DNA from: Thinopyrum elongatum
Lineage: Eukaryota; Streptophyta; Magnoliopsida; Poales; Poaceae
Assembly: GCA_011799875.1 (NCBI GenBank)
Contig: JAAAXO010000339.1
Coordinates: 248,001-312,000 of the forward strand
Length of the DNA stretch: 64,000 nucleotides
Direction: 5' to 3'
Positions 10,988 to 22,107 of this stretch are shown here, one piece after another (within the stretch, counting starts at the first letter, position 1; each line of letters starts with the position of its first letter). The position numbers were made by a program, and so were the translations under genes. Below the pieces are notes generated by a model. It searched no databases and was not told the DNA's origin. It worked only from the letters and a program-made list of their open reading frames with translations.

Positions 10988-13900
10988 TCCTCCCCTTCTT
11001 GAAATGAAGTCGTCCTCGACGGAAGCTCATCTTCCTCACCCAAATAAGGCTTCAAATCTGCAATGTTAAAAGTGGGACTAACCCCAAAATCTGCAGGCAG
11101 CTCAAGTTTATATGCATTATCATTTATTTTCTCTAACACCTTAAAAGGACCATCAGCACGTGGCATTAGCTTTGATTTGCGCAAATCAGGAAATCTATCC
11201 TTACGCAAATGTAACCAAACAAGATCTCCAGGTGCAAACACAACATGTTTTCTACCCTTATCTCCAGCAAGTTTATATTTAGCATTCATACGCTCAATGT
11301 TCTCCTTAGTTAACTCATGCATTTTTAAGATCAATTCAGCACGTTGTTTAGCATCAACATTAACCTTCTCCGAAGATGGAAGAGGCAACAAATCAATTGG
11401 TGCACGAGGAAGGAAACCATACACAATTTCAAAAGGACACATCTTAGTAGTAGAATGCAATGAACGATTATAAGCAAATTCAATATGAGGCAAGCATTCT
11501 TCCCACATTTTCTTGTTATTCTTCAAAACAGCCCTAAGCATAGTAGACAATGTTCTATTGACTACTTCAGTTTGTCCATCAGTTTGGGGGTGACATGTAG
11601 TACTAAAAAGCAGTTTAGTCCCCAACTTAGCCCATAAACATCTCCAAAACTGGCTAAGAAATTTAGTATCACGATCTGAAACAATAGTATTTGGCACACC
11701 ATGCAAGCGTATAATTTCACGAAAGAACAAATCAGCAACATTAACAGCATCATCGCTTTTATGACATGGTATAAAGTGTGCCATTTTCGAGAACCTATCC
11801 ACGACAACAAATATGCTATCCCTCCCCTTCTTTGTTCGAGGTAAACCTAAAACAAAGTCCATAGATATATCCTCCCAAGGAACACTAGGTACAGGCAAAG
11901 GCATATATAAACCATGAGGATTGAGTCGTGACTTAGCTTTTTGACATGTAGTGTAGCGAGCAACAAAACGCTCAACATCCCGTCTCATCTTTAGCCAAAA
12001 GAAATGTGTAGCAAGTATATCCTCCGTCTTCTTCACGCCAAAGTGTCCCATTAATCCTCCTCCATGCGCCTCCTGCAACAACAAAAGACGAACGGAGCTA
12101 GCTGGAATGCATAGCTTGTTAGCACGAAACACAAATCCATCGTTAACGACGAACTTGTTCCATGTTCTCCCTTCCTTACAATTCTGCAATACATCTTTAA
12201 ATTCAGCATCATGCACATATTGATCTTTGATGGTCTCCAAACCAAATATTTTAAAGTCAAGTTGTGAAAGCATAGTATAACGACGAGACAATGCATCAGC
12301 AATAACATTTTCTTTACCCTTCTTGTGTTTAATGACATAAGGGAAAGTCTCAATGAATTCAACCCATTTAGCATGTCTACGGTTCAGTTTGGCTTGACTT
12401 TTAATATGTTTCAAAGATTCATGATCAGAATGAATAACAAATTCTTTGGGCCATAAATAATGTTGCCATGTTTCCAAAGTCCGAACAAGAGCATATAATT
12501 CCTTATCATAAGAAGAGTAATTCAGACTAGGCCCACTCAATTTTTCAGAAAAGTATGCAACAGGTTTGCCATCTTGTAATAAAACACCTCCTAATCCAAT
12601 TCCACTAGCATCACATTCAAGCTCAAAAGTCTTATTAAAATCAGGAAGTTGGAGTAAAGGAGCATGTGTCAACTTATCTTTCAATACCGTGAAGGCTTCT
12701 TCCTGTGAGGTACCCCAAACAAAAGGCACATCCTTCTTTGTAAGCTCATTGAGAGGTGCAGCAATGGTGCTGAAATCTCTCACAAAACGCCTATAGAAAC
12801 CAGCGAGTCCAACAAAACTCCTCACTTGAGTGACCGTTTTGGGTTGTGGCCAACTCTCAATAGCTTCAATCTTGGCTTTATCAACTTCAATTCCCTGTGG
12901 AGTAACAACATAGCCAAGAAAAGATACTCGGTCGGTGCAAAAGGTGCACTTCCCAAGGTTACCAAACAAACGTGCATCACGTAAAGCAATAAAAACAGCA
13001 CGTAAATGTTCCAAATGTTCCTCCAAAGATCTGCTATAAATCAGTATATCATCAAAATAGACTACCACAAATCGTCCAATGAAAGCACGTAAAACTTCGT
13101 TCATTAATCTCATGAAAGTACTAGGTGCATTAGTTAACCCAAAAGGCATGACTAACCACTCATATAATCCAAACTTTGTTTTAAATGCTGTTTTCCATTC
13201 ATCCCCCAATTTCATACGAATTGGATGGTATCCACTACGCAAATCAACTTTGGAGAATATTGTAGAGCCACTCAATTCATCAAGCATATCATCTAGTCTA
13301 GGAATAGGATGACGATAACGAATAGTAATATTATTAATGCCTCTACAATCAACACACATACGCGATGTACCATCCTTTTTCGGCACTAGAATAATAGGAA
13401 CAGCACAAGGACTAAGGGATTCGCGTATATAACCTTTGTCGAGCAACTCCTGTACTTGACGCATAATCTCCTTCGTCTCCTCTGGATTGGTACGGTATGG
13501 CGCACGGTTTGGCAACGAAGCACCGGGAATTAAGTCAATCTGATGCTCAATCCCGCGAATAGGTGGTAATCCCGGTGGCACGTCTTGTGGAAAGACGTCA
13601 GCGAACTCCTGCAAAATGTTAGTGACCGCAGGAGGCAAAGAGGAAGGCACGTCCTCGAATGAAAATAACGCCTCTTTGCACACAAAAGCATAGCAAACAG
13701 AATTGCTGAAATCTAGATCATAAATATCAGATTTGGTGGCAAGTAAGCACGCACTTTTCAATTTAATTTCAGAAGCAACACTAGATGGTTTATTATTAGG
13801 CTTCATTTGTTGCTCAAATTCTTTTGCCACAATCTGATTTTCACTCTTATTTTTCTCCTGTTTTGCTTTACTAGCTCTATTAATATCATCTTTCAAAATA

Positions 13901-15804
13901 GAATCAGGAGTCATAGGAAGCAAAGTAATATGTTTATCCTTATGAACAAGAGTATACTGATTGTTTCTACCATGGTGTACGGAATTTTTATCAAATTGCC
14001 ATGGTCTACCAAGTAATAATGAACATGCTTGCATGGGTACCACATCACAATCAACATAATCAGCATATGTAGAGATACTAAAATGCACACGAACTGTACG
14101 TGTTACCTTAACCTTGCCGCTGTTGTTGAACCATTGGATATAGTAAGGATGTGGATGTGGTCTTGTGGTGAGAGCTAGCTTCTCCACCATCTCCATGCTA
14201 GCCAAGTTGTTGCAGCTCCCTTCATCTATGATGACGCGAACAGAACGTTCCTTCACAACTCCCTTTGTATGGAACAAATTATGCCTCTGATTTTGCTCAG
14301 CTTGTGTGACCTTTACACTCAAAACACGTTGAGCAACTAAACATTCATACCTGTCAGCGTCTTCAGGAGCCATGTATTGCGTCTCATGATCAGAATCATC
14401 TCCACCGTGTTCTTCACTTGTAATAAGAGCCAAAGTCTCCTCATCATAGTCACTAGCGGACTCATACCCACCATCCTCAGTAGCAATCATAACACGCGGA
14501 GATTGGCATTCTCTCGCATAATGACCTCTTCCCTTACAACGACGACAAATAATATCATGTGTGTGCCCTGTTGATGCCATAGATGAAGAAGAGCTCTGGG
14601 CAGGCCCAGAAGGTGTACTCTTGGCAGATGGTGGTGGTGGTGCCTGTTTTCTTATATCTCGGTTGGAATTGGCGGCTGAAGTCAGTGGTGCCGCAGTTGG
14701 ACGTGTGGGAGTAGAGGAGGCACGCGGTGTCCATGATGAAGATCGACCTGCAGAAAAATTAGTTCGCGCCAATGCCTGTCGATCCTGCACTTCACGTTCA
14801 GCTTTACATGCAAGATGGAATAAACGAGTGATATTATTATACTCCTTATACTCTAGAATGGTCTGAATCTCTCTATTTAATCCACCCATGAAACGTGCAA
14901 GCATAGCTTCATTCTCCTCAACAATACCACATCTAATCATGCCAGTTTGTAATTCCTGATAATATTCTTCTACAGAATTTTTTCCTTGTCTTAAGCGCTG
15001 CAATTTTTGAAGTAATTCACGTTGATAATATGGTGGAACCCAACGAGTACGCATAGCAGTTTTCAAAGCAGCCCACGTAGCTGGAATAGGATATAATCTA
15101 CAATGTTCAGACCACCATACACATGCAAAACTAGTGAAAGCACAAACAGCAGCAGCAACACGTCGTTCCTCGGGATATTGTAAACATGTAAAACGTTGTT
15201 CAGTTTCTAACTCCCAAGTAAGATATATATCAGGAACATATCTACCCTCGAATGGTGGAATATTCAATTTTAATTTAGGAAGATGGTCATGATCTCGTAC
15301 CTGAAGTGGTGGCGCAGGCCTACCATTGCGATTATTTGCATGTGGACGACCTGGTGCTGGTGGTTGCACGTAGTTATGCTTTTGATCAAACTCATCCTCA
15401 TAATCGCCCGCGTAATCATCCTCCTCCTCGGCACCAGCAGCAGCAGGAGCAGGAGCCAAAGAAGCATCAACAGTAGGTACAGCAGCACCAGAAGTTTGGC
15501 CATCCTCAAGAGGAACACGCTTCGCTCGTCCGAACTGATTTGGAAGGGGGCGTTGTTGTTGTCGTTGCAGAGGTGCGACAGGTGCAGCCGGTGGTGGTTG
15601 GGGAAGACGCGTGAGCAATTCATTAAACTTGTTATCCAGCTTTGTCTCGAACAACTTCTCCATGCCATCTATCTTCTCCATGGCCTCTTCAAATCTGTTT
15701 AGCACATCTCCCACCTGGCCACTCATCATTTGCTGAAATTTATCATGCAACTCCTTGTTCGTCATGTTCTCCCAGTCAATCTCGTCGGCTTGTGATCCTA
15801 CCAT
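10681..15804 (-). CDS. E3 Gag-Pol polyprotein (CRM-clade chromovirus)
   Basis: This single open frame of about 1,707 residues starts with [10 protein letters not shown] (other copies have MAGSQ). In order: Gag core (about 185-340), CCHC knuckle (about 417-430), protease (about 526-528), RT with YFDD (about 913-916), RNase H with ECDASG (about 1060), integrase zinc region (about 1246-1287), catalytic D and E blocks (about 1330 and 1415), a GPY/F-like module (about 1550) and a TRARAR tail (about 1630). The last 102 codons lie inside the 3' LTR, as known for CRM elements, where the C-terminal region is tied to centromere targeting. Three substitutions hit conserved sites: protease D-G-G to D-E-G (codon 14221-14223), RT GYHQ to GYHP, and an integrase zinc cysteine to tyrosine (codon 11953-11955). 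The frame is open, but the enzymes are probably impaired. Confidence 0.95.
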   Translation of the reverse strand: MVGSQADEIDWENMTNKELHDKFQQMMSGQVGDVLNRFEEAMEKIDGMEKLFETKLDNKFNELLTRLPQPPPAAPVAPLQRQQQRPLPNQFGRAKRVPLEDGQTSGAAVPTVDASLAPAPAAAGAEEEDDYAGDYEDEFDQKHNYVQPPAPGRPHANNRNGRPAPPLQVRDHDHLPKLKLNIPPFEGRYVPDIYLTWELETEQRFTCLQYPEERRVAAAVCAFTSFACVWWSEHCRLYPIPATWAALKTAMRTRWVPPYYQRELLQKLQRLRQGKNSVEEYYQELQTGMIRCGIVEENEAMLARFMGGLNREIQTILEYKEYNNITRLFHLACKAEREVQDRQALARTNFSAGRSSSWTPRASSTPTRPTAAPLTSAANSNRDIRKQAPPPPSAKSTPSGPAQSSSSSMASTGHTHDIICRRCKGRGHYARECQSPRVMIATEDGGYESASDYDEETLALITSEEHGGDDSDHETQYMAPEDADRYECLVAQRVLSVKVTQAEQNQRHNLFHTKGVVKERSVRVIIDEGSCNNLASMEMVEKLALTTRPHPHPYYIQWFNNSGKVKVTRTVRVHFSISTYADYVDCDVVPMQACSLLLGRPWQFDKNSVHHGRNNQYTLVHKDKHITLLPMTPDSILKDDINRASKAKQEKNKSENQIVAKEFEQQMKPNNKPSSVASEIKLKSACLLATKSDIYDLDFSNSVCYAFVCKEALFSFEDVPSSLPPAVTNILQEFADVFPQDVPPGLPPIRGIEHQIDLIPGASLPNRAPYRTNPEETKEIMRQVQELLDKGYIRESLSPCAVPIILVPKKDGTSRMCVDCRGINNITIRYRHPIPRLDDMLDELSGSTIFSKVDLRSGYHPIRMKLGDEWKTAFKTKFGLYEWLVMPFGLTNAPSTFMRLMNEVLRAFIGRFVVVYFDDILIYSRSLEEHLEHLRAVFIALRDARLFGNLGKCTFCTDRVSFLGYVVTPQGIEVDKAKIEAIESWPQPKTVTQVRSFVGLAGFYRRFVRDFSTIAAPLNELTKKDVPFVWGTSQEEAFTVLKDKLTHAPLLQLPDFNKTFELECDASGIGLGGVLLQDGKPVAYFSEKLSGPSLNYSSYDKELYALVRTLETWQHYLWPKEFVIHSDHESLKHIKSQAKLNRRHAKWVEFIETFPYVIKHKKGKENVIADALSRRYTMLSQLDFKIFGLETIKDQYVHDAEFKDVLQNCKEGRTWNKFVVNDGFVFRANKLCIPASSVRLLLLQEAHGGGLMGHFGVKKTEDILATHFFWLKMRRDVERFVARYTTCQKAKSRLNPHGLYMPLPVPSVPWEDISMDFVLGLPRTKKGRDSIFVVVDRFSKMAHFIPCHKSDDAVNVADLFFREIIRLHGVPNTIVSDRDTKFLSQFWRCLWAKLGTKLLFSTTCHPQTDGQTEVVNRTLSTMLRAVLKNNKKMWEECLPHIEFAYNRSLHSTTKMCPFEIVYGFLPRAPIDLLPLPSSEKVNVDAKQRAELILKMHELTKENIERMNAKYKLAGDKGRKHVVFAPGDLVWLHLRKDRFPDLRKSKLMPRADGPFKVLEKINDNAYKLELPADFGVSPTFNIADLKPYLGEEDELPSRTTSFQEGEDDEDINTIVTPTAPAAIHTGPITRARARRLNYQVLSFLGNDSNVHENMMLPKLDTFVLLTNEGPSLDKKEEPWSKFKHGDDGMRKGNKNGVTSDDFRTLKPP
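10988..11000 (-). other. E3 polypurine tract
   Basis: AAGAAGGGGAGGA on the minus strand directly precedes the 3' LTR. It primes plus-strand DNA synthesis and here is also part of the coding frame. Confidence 0.88.
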
Positions 15805-16835
15805 GGTTAGCAGCAATAGAAACACACGAGAATATGATCCTACAGACTACTAGAAAGTGGTGGTGGTGTGGTGTGGTGTCACAAATCCGTCAAGCAAATC
15901 TCAAATTCTTACCAGTTCTTACCCAGCAGCAGGTGGTGATCGGCAACCTTTGTAGTCAAAACTCTCAGAGCTTGGACAGAGCGATTGCCAGGTGGTGTCA
16001 AACGCACGATGTAGATGTATGTGGAGCTGGGAAGGCTTATGATATGGTAGCAAAAAGGGTCAGCAATAATCAATTCAGAGATGCAATGTTGAATAAACTC
16101 TCAACGATGGTACTGTGCTGGTCCTAGGCTAGACCGTGCTAGAGACGCGAGCCTAGAACACTAACAAAAATCACGGCGCTGCACGTAAACAAGGGAGGAG
16201 CACACTCTGAATTTTTTTTTTTGCACTTTTTTTTTCCTCTTTTTTTTTTTTGCTCCACAACAATTTTTTTTCGAAAAAGTCTACAAATGGTCTAAAAACT
16301 GGAACTATTTTTCTTCTGCTGGTAGCACGAAAATTGGGGAATCCGACTTGTTCACGACTCGTAGTATCGCGTGATCTGGAACTCTAAAATAAAGGAATAA
16401 ATACTGGACTCGGACTAGGACTGGTGGCAGAGATGAATATGGTGGAACTCGGACTGGTGATGGTATATGACGGTAGTATATGTGGGCTCGGATAGGTGGT
16501 GGTATATGGACTCGGATCGGTGGTGGTATCTGGACTCGGATCGGTGGTGGTATATGGTAGGGGCGATGATGATGGTGCGGCGGCGGCGTGACAACTTGTG
16601 AACAGAACTCGAAACTCTAAAGAACTAGACGCTAAGACCAGCAACTTGACACGACGATGCAACCGCAAATTCAACAAAGCAAAAACCTAAAAAGATTATG
16701 CAAAGGCTCAGATTGGTTCGGATATGATGAACTAACCCTAATTTTTTTTTTGGCTTTTTCCTGGACTGTAGGTATGAAGAACAGACTCGATCTAAACTAC
16801 GAAAAACTGTAAATCTCACCGAGCAACCTGGGAAT
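15805..16835 (-). other. E3 leader (5' UTR), type A
   Basis: About 1 kb non-coding leader. On the + strand it has T tracts (16211-16275), a 24-bp minisatellite (about 16444-16557) and the GTAAG donor-like pair (minus strand, 15908-15912 and 15918-15922). Compared with E1 and E2 a stretch of about 40 bp after the T tracts is missing. Confidence 0.85.
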
Positions 16836-16844
16836 CTGATACCA
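16836..16844 (-). other. E3 primer binding site
   Basis: TGGTATCAG on the minus strand, two bases inside LTR3. Confidence 0.87.
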
Positions 16845-17099
16845 CTTGATAGAGGCGAGGGTGTCCCGATCTTTCGATGAGATGATAGCTATCATTTTTG
16901 GTGGAGTAGACTTTGACGATCCGACTACGAACGTGCGAGGACGTCGCCCCTTAGCAATCGCTAAACCAACTCCGAGAGGTTATTGACCACGCCGGAGCAC
17001 AATCAACCTGACCACGAGGGTCTATCTCCTGCAAGCAAACGAAGAACAAGCAAGAAACTAAGATTTGCAATCTGGATATTGCGAATATAAGATGAAAAC

Positions 17100-17105
17100 T
17101 TTATT
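17100..17105 (-). terminator. Poly(A) signal in type A LTR (representative)
   Basis: AATAAA on the minus strand, about 130 bp downstream of the TATA box. It is present at the same place in other type A LTRs (for example + strand 27103-27108 in E6). It would define the R region for 3' end formation. Confidence 0.6.
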
Positions 17106-17231
17106 GATCAAGGTGGGGTTCTGTGACGTCTTGGTCTGGTCGTTGAACACAAACGAAGTACGCGAAGTTGCAGCGATGGCGAACTTTTAATCTAAACAAA
17201 ACCCAAAGTCTAAACGGTGCCCTAAGGGCTG

Positions 17232-17238
17232 TATATAT
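17232..17238 (-). promoter_or_regulatory. TATA box of LTR3 (U3 promoter)
   Basis: An ATATATA core follows CTTCCTCC on the minus strand. Transcription is expected about 30 bp downstream, near the CCCAAAG block at which LTR1 is chimeric. Confidence 0.65.
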
Positions 17239-17768
17239 GGAGGAAGAGGAGGGGATTTCGTGGCCCTTGAAGGAGGGGTCCGAAACCAACCCTATCTCTT
17301 GTTTCCCCACACATACGGACTCTAAAAACAGCCTATACTCAAGTATTTCGAAATTACATGGGCCTGGCCCAATAATAAGGTGACGCAGCACCTATAATAG
17401 CCTCTGGACGAAATTTATGAAGTGACATCTTGTATATTTCGTCCAAGGCTTCCTGCACTCATTATGGTGGCTTCAAAGTCCTGAAATCATCACTTGTAAC
17501 TCCGTTCTTGTTCCCCTTGTGCATGCCATCATCTCCATGCTTGAACTTGCTCCAAGGTTCCTCTTTCTTGTCCAAGCTAGGCCCTTCATTTGTAAGCAAA
17601 ACAAATGTATCCAATTTAGGCAGCATCATATTCTCATGAACTTTAGAATCATTACCAAGAAACGAAAGTACCTGATATTTTAATTGGCGTGCGTGAGCTC
17701 TAGTAATTGGTCCAGTATGTATAGAAGTAGGGGCTGTGGGTGTAACAATGGTATTGATGTCCTCATCA

Positions 17769-18926
17769 CAAGATGTTGAAAAAGTTGAATAGATGCACAA
17801 ATTGCAAGTAAGACAAATAGATCAAACCCAAGGATATCACTAGGAACACACACACGGAAGATAGATGGGATCCGCACAACCAAGGAATGATCTCTAAGAG
17901 GTGGAACCACGGGAATGCTCTTGTTGTACGGATACTAGAGAGACGCTAGCTCGATTGCTCTAATGGGCTAGATACGCTAGTGCACCAAACTAATAGAGAA
18001 ACAGGTCACCTTCTATCCCAATTATGCTTATGTATGTATGAACCAAGATGATGAACTATGCTATAAGGCCCGATGCTTTTTCTTACAAGCTCTTTGCTTC
18101 TCTCCTTTTTCTTTTTCTTAAAAGCTTTTTTTACTATGCCACAATGCTTGATATGCGAGCCACAATGCGAACCGACAAGTAGGATATGCACGGGAGATAC
18201 ATAACACTAAAGGTGCACTAAGGCGTGGCCCGACAATTCTCAACTCGCTAGTCTCGATGGGTAAGCTACGCAAAAGAGGCTCGAAGCTATCAAGGTAATG
18301 GCAAGGGTAATGCTATGGTGTCGTCGAGGTTACCGTCCTTGCTTATGGTTGGTATGAAGATGGAGATGACGATGTCGATGTGTAGTCTCGATGTTTTGGA
18401 GTGGCGGTGATGATGAAGACAAATAGCGCCTAAGTAGCCGAAACACCTTAGGACACTTGTGAACCACAACTTCAAAACTCAAACACTCACGAGAAGTATA
18501 TGCGGAAGATCAAATGTGGTGGTGGAAAGGCAAAATGGAGGAAAAATGATACGGCCGAACTGCTCTGTATGGTCCGTGCGCAGGGGATAAGTGATGCCAG
18601 TGTGCACGGGGTCTCGATGGCCCGTGCGCACGAAGTGCTCTGTGAGCGGATGAACACCTCCTGATCCGTGGGGATTTCGCGAATTTTGGCCAAAATCGAT
18701 GGATGAAAGGTGGAGGGAGGTGGTAAGGGGGTAGATCCACTTGTCAAACACCCAATTCGTGGATCAAATCAACCAAATCTCACAAGAACCAACAAATTGC
18801 AAGAAAAATTTTGGGGCTATTTTTGGTGGAGATTTTTGGATTAGGACGAAAAACAACAAAATCAAGCTAGCAAATGGGGGGGTAGGGACTCCAAGATGTG
18901 AATCAACCTTGCTCATGATACCAAGA
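17769..18926 (-). mobile_element. Family C copy C1, leader/internal fragment
   Basis: This internal part of a non-autonomous LTR element lies between LTR3 and the C1 LTR. Read on the minus strand, a primer site (TTGGTATCATGAG) follows the LTR at 18926. No gag or pol frame is visible. It aligns by eye with C2 (25850 region). It contains palindromes of one type: 18573-18586, 18597-18611 and 18620-18635 (GTGCGCAC cores). It is cut off at 17769 by the Cereba array. Confidence 0.75.
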
Positions 18927-19689
18927 TGTTGTAGGGTAGAACCCTAGAAGGGATCTTTTCACACTTGGAGGTGGGGAAAATGATGAACACTCAAGAACAC
19001 AGGGAGTAAACACTCAAACCAAACCCAAATCACACATCTACTAGAATAGCATACATGAGATCCACAAGATTACAAGCACAATCAAAGGAAACAAGCACTA
19101 GGTAGAGTTCTTCCCACTCCTAGGAGATGAGGTCTTGGTGGTGGTAGTCTTCTCCAAGAGGAGGTCTTGAAATCCACAAGTGGATCTTCTCCAAAGGAGG
19201 TCTAGATCTCCTATGGAGAGGGTACAAGGAGCAAAGCTCACAAATATCTCATATATGTCTTTGCTAACCCTAAACATAACCCTAGGTATGAACTATATAG
19301 GCTTGGGTAGGTAGGAGACGAAGGGGGTGCGAAGTGGAGGCCCAACAGCCCTCTCAGCCGGCCATCCTGGAGGGCCCGTGTGCACTGGGTTAGTTGGGCC
19401 CGTGCGCACGGGGTGCTACAGCGCCAACTCTCTGAGTAGCCCGTGGACACGGTGTCTCGGGGGCCCGTGCGCACGGGGTTGCCTGGGACTTCCTGTCCAG
19501 TTTCTTGTGGACTCCTTCTTCCTCCTTGGCGACTTGGGGTGCTTCTCCCTGGATTTGGTGATGCTCCTCAGCTGCTTGGAAGGGTCCCTCTTCATACCTA
19601 ATGATGCATAGAGTATTTTGGTGAGGTAGCAACCAAATCCCATTCGAGTTCATGCGTAAGTCAAGTAGGATGGAGTTCACCTCGGTTTC
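18927..19689 (-). repeat. Family C copy C1 LTR, 3' part (split by Q1)
   Basis: On the + strand it begins TGTTGTAGGGTAGAACCC. It continues after the Q1 insertion at 24459-24553, giving about 858 bp in all. It holds four palindromes of CCCGTG..CACGGG type (19375, 19399-19413, 19440-19452, 19464-19478), the same motif as in the C1 leader. The TSD copy GTTTC ends it at 19689. Confidence 0.85.
19685..19689. other. Target site duplication of Q1 (left copy)
   Basis: GTTTC, repeated at 24454-24458 directly after the other end of Q1. Confidence 0.92.
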
Positions 19690-20671
19690 TGATAGAGGCG
19701 GGGGTGTCCCGATCTTTCGATGAGATGATAGCTATCGATTTGGTGGAGTCGACTTTGATGATCCGACTACAAACGTGCACGACGTTGCGCCTTAGCAATC
19801 GCTAAACCAATCTCCCGAGGTTACTGACGATGCTGAAAGCACGATCAGCCTGACCACGAAGGTCTATTCCTGCACGCAATCGAAGAACAAGCAAGAATAT
19901 GATAATGCAATCTGAATATTGCGAATATAGATGAAGTATTGATAAAGGTGGGGATCCGAAAGCGGTCTTGGTCTGGTCGTTGGACACAAACGAAGTACAC
20001 GAAGTTGCAATGGCTAACTTTTAACTAAACAAATCCCAAGCAAAAAGCTACTAGATGGATCTACTTATATAGGAGCAAGGGGTGGCGGCCAAGGAGGTGG
20101 GAGGACGTCCCAAGGCAGCCTAAAACTAACCCTAGGTCGTACAAGGCCAATGGGCCCAAGTGGAGGTGATGCAACACCTTTGGACTTGTAGTTTGACTCG
20201 GATTCTGCTACAGCATCAGATTGTTTCGACGATAACTCAATGCTCCGGATGAATTTGAAGGTGAAACCAATTGGGTTAGAAAGAGCACGAAATCTACTTT
20301 CCAACAAAAAAAGAATCACCCAATTCGGAGTCCGTATGAAATAGTTCTTGGCGTTTTGAGTCAGGTATGTCTGTGCAGTCCGAATCTGAATCCAGAACGT
20401 GAGAGACATGGACTCTATCTTCTCTTGGCCCAAAAGTGACGTAAAAGGACTTTTTGAACAGCACATAAACTTCTCTTTTTCCCTTATGTTCATATGTGGA
20501 TTGTACAAATGTCCCGTACACCTGCAATTAGACATGGCACAAAAGTTTGTGAAGTATTTTTGTCTTGGATGACATAAATAAATTATTGCATAGTTTGCAT
20601 TAGAAATCACCTCACAAATATATATGTATGCAATATTTTTGGTCGTATCCAAGGTAGTCATGTCCTCATCA
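19690..20671 (-). repeat. Q1 3' LTR (type B)
   Basis: 982 bp. A TATA box (CTTATATA on the + strand, 20064-20071) overlaps the stop of the gag frame, which runs open through the whole upstream U3. Confidence 0.94.
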
Positions 20672-22107
20672 TCCTCCCCTTCTTGAAAACAAAGCCGTCC
20701 TCGGCGTTGCTTAATCCGAAATGTGGCTAACAAAAGAGACAAGGTGTACATGTTGTATATGTATATGTCATCCATTTTTACTTCCCTTGATTTTTGCACA
20801 TATGACACATGTATACATGAGTAACTTTCATAGTTTATAAAATGTAAAGCCAAAATATTATCACAAGTATTAGAAGACATGAAAATATTGCAACTCAATT
20901 TGCACATATAAGTGAAGCTCTTATTCATCTCAAAGGATTGACAATGTTCATCATTAAACCATCCCAACATTGGTGAATAAACCTTACTTGCATCAAATTT
21001 ACATGCTACTACATGCTTAAATAAGCAAACATGCAATAAGTCTTTTGACACAAAATCATCACCAAGATTAGAGGTCATATCAAAATGATTAAATATTGTT
21101 TCTTTTGCATCAACAGTTAATTCATTGGGTGCACTCAAAATTGTTGATACTTCAGCTCTTTGATCACAAGACGCATTCATGACAGTAACACGATTCTCTA
21201 AAATAGTTGGTGTGCTCAAATCAATAGGTAACACAACACATGATGTATTCAAGTTAACTAGGCATGCATCATTCTCATGTGAAAGTTGAAAATCTGTACC
21301 TTTGTCATTACCTCTTATGATCAACTCAGATGATGTAGGCACTCTTGGAGGTGATGTGTCACATGATGGAGATGATGTAGTCCTCGCAACAACGGATGTG
21401 GTTGTCCTAGTACGCCTAGTAGTTGAAGAAACATCTGTATCAACACTTGGAATGTGCACCGTGCGCTTGTTCTCCTTGTGGCCAACACGTCGTTTTATTT
21501 CCTGTTCAGCTTTGCAAGCAAGACGAAACAAATGGTCCATAGGATAACACTCTTCATGAATTAGAATCTCTTGAATATCGCAGTTTAATCCTCCCCAAAA
21601 TCTATCCATAAAATCTTCTTCACTTTCTTCTAAAAATGAGTGCAATAATGTAGTTTGTAAATCATCATAGTATTTTGTTACCGTGTCAGTGCCTTGTTTT
21701 AAATGTTGTAATTTTTTAATCATGCCACGAGTATAATAAACATCAACGAATCTATCTCTCATGACAAGTTTTAAATCATCCCAAGTAGTAGGTATAAGAT
21801 CAGGGTTTAACCGACAATATTCACTCCACCAAACTAAAGCAAAGCTACTAAAAGTACTAACCGCAGCTTGAAATTTTCCACGCTCATCAAAATTATGGGA
21901 AGCAAATATAGCATTTATTTCGTACTCCCATTCAATATATAAATCAGGCCTAAAACGACCAGTAAATGGTGGCATGGAAACTCTAACCTGATTATGTGCA
22001 TTCTGATGTAATTGCTCCTCTTGTGGCGGTTGTTGTATTTTCTTTGGTGATGGTAAATCTCCCACGATCGATGAAGCCCAAGAACTAACAACTCCGGAAC
22101 CTGCCAT
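20065..22107 (-). CDS. Q1 Gag-like protein with LTR-encoded C terminus
   Basis: The start is the ATG at 22107 (MAGSGVVSSW), in the same position and with the same MAGS start as Cereba gag; the frame gives about 680 residues. A retrotransposon Gag core is clear (about 50-220: MPPFTGRF, WWSEYC, KLQHLKQGTDTV, RLACKAEQEI). No CCHC zinc knuckle and no pol motif follow. Residues about 225-470 have no recognised domain. After FQEGEDDED the frame enters the 3' LTR and stays open for about 200 more codons to the TATA box. Gag should form the particle. The LTR-coded tail is of unknown role. Confidence 0.85.
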   Translation of the reverse strand: MAGSGVVSSWASSIVGDLPSPKKIQQPPQEEQLHQNAHNQVRVSMPPFTGRFRPDLYIEWEYEINAIFASHNFDERGKFQAAVSTFSSFALVWWSEYCRLNPDLIPTTWDDLKLVMRDRFVDVYYTRGMIKKLQHLKQGTDTVTKYYDDLQTTLLHSFLEESEEDFMDRFWGGLNCDIQEILIHEECYPMDHLFRLACKAEQEIKRRVGHKENKRTVHIPSVDTDVSSTTRRTRTTTSVVARTTSSPSCDTSPPRVPTSSELIIRGNDKGTDFQLSHENDACLVNLNTSCVVLPIDLSTPTILENRVTVMNASCDQRAEVSTILSAPNELTVDAKETIFNHFDMTSNLGDDFVSKDLLHVCLFKHVVACKFDASKVYSPMLGWFNDEHCQSFEMNKSFTYMCKLSCNIFMSSNTCDNILALHFINYESYSCIHVSYVQKSREVKMDDIYIYNMYTLSLLLATFRIKQRRGRLCFQEGEDDEDMTTLDTTKNIAYIYICEVISNANYAIIYLCHPRQKYFTNFCAMSNCRCTGHLYNPHMNIREKEKFMCCSKSPFTSLLGQEKIESMSLTFWIQIRTAQTYLTQNAKNYFIRTPNWVILFLLESRFRALSNPIGFTFKFIRSIELSSKQSDAVAESESNYKSKGVASPPLGPIGLVRPRVSFRLPWDVLPPPWPPPLAPI
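20672..20684 (-). other. Q1 polypurine tract
   Basis: AAGAAGGGGAGGA on the minus strand, identical to the Cereba tract and directly against the LTR. Confidence 0.88.

Larger units (their letters stand above)
10061..17768 (-). mobile_element. E3: full-length Cereba/CRW-like Ty3/gypsy element
   Basis: The order on the minus strand is 5' LTR (17768-16847), primer site, leader, gag-pol in one frame, polypurine tract, 3' LTR (10987-10061), 7.7 kb in total. It is the only copy here with all coding domains. No target duplication can be shown, because the low-coordinate flank is E2 and the high flank is family C (CAAGA). The LTRs are of two sub-variants, which points to recombination after or during transposition. 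Confidence 0.92.
16847..17768 (-). repeat. LTR3: 5' LTR of E3, Cereba type
   Basis: This 922 bp LTR has complete ends. Its U3 carries the second sub-variant set (CTCATTATGG, GTGCATGCC, GAACTTTAG on the + strand), shared with LTR1 and E6 but not LTR2. It directly abuts family C sequence at 17769. Confidence 0.93.

Noticed and set aside
16836..16846. Primer sites as tRNA genes
   Set aside because: Only the first nine bases of an initiator Met tRNA match. No cloverleaf is present.
10061..17768. E3 as an active autonomous element
   Set aside because: The frame is open, but protease, RT and integrase carry substitutions at conserved positions and the LTRs are unmatched sub-variants.
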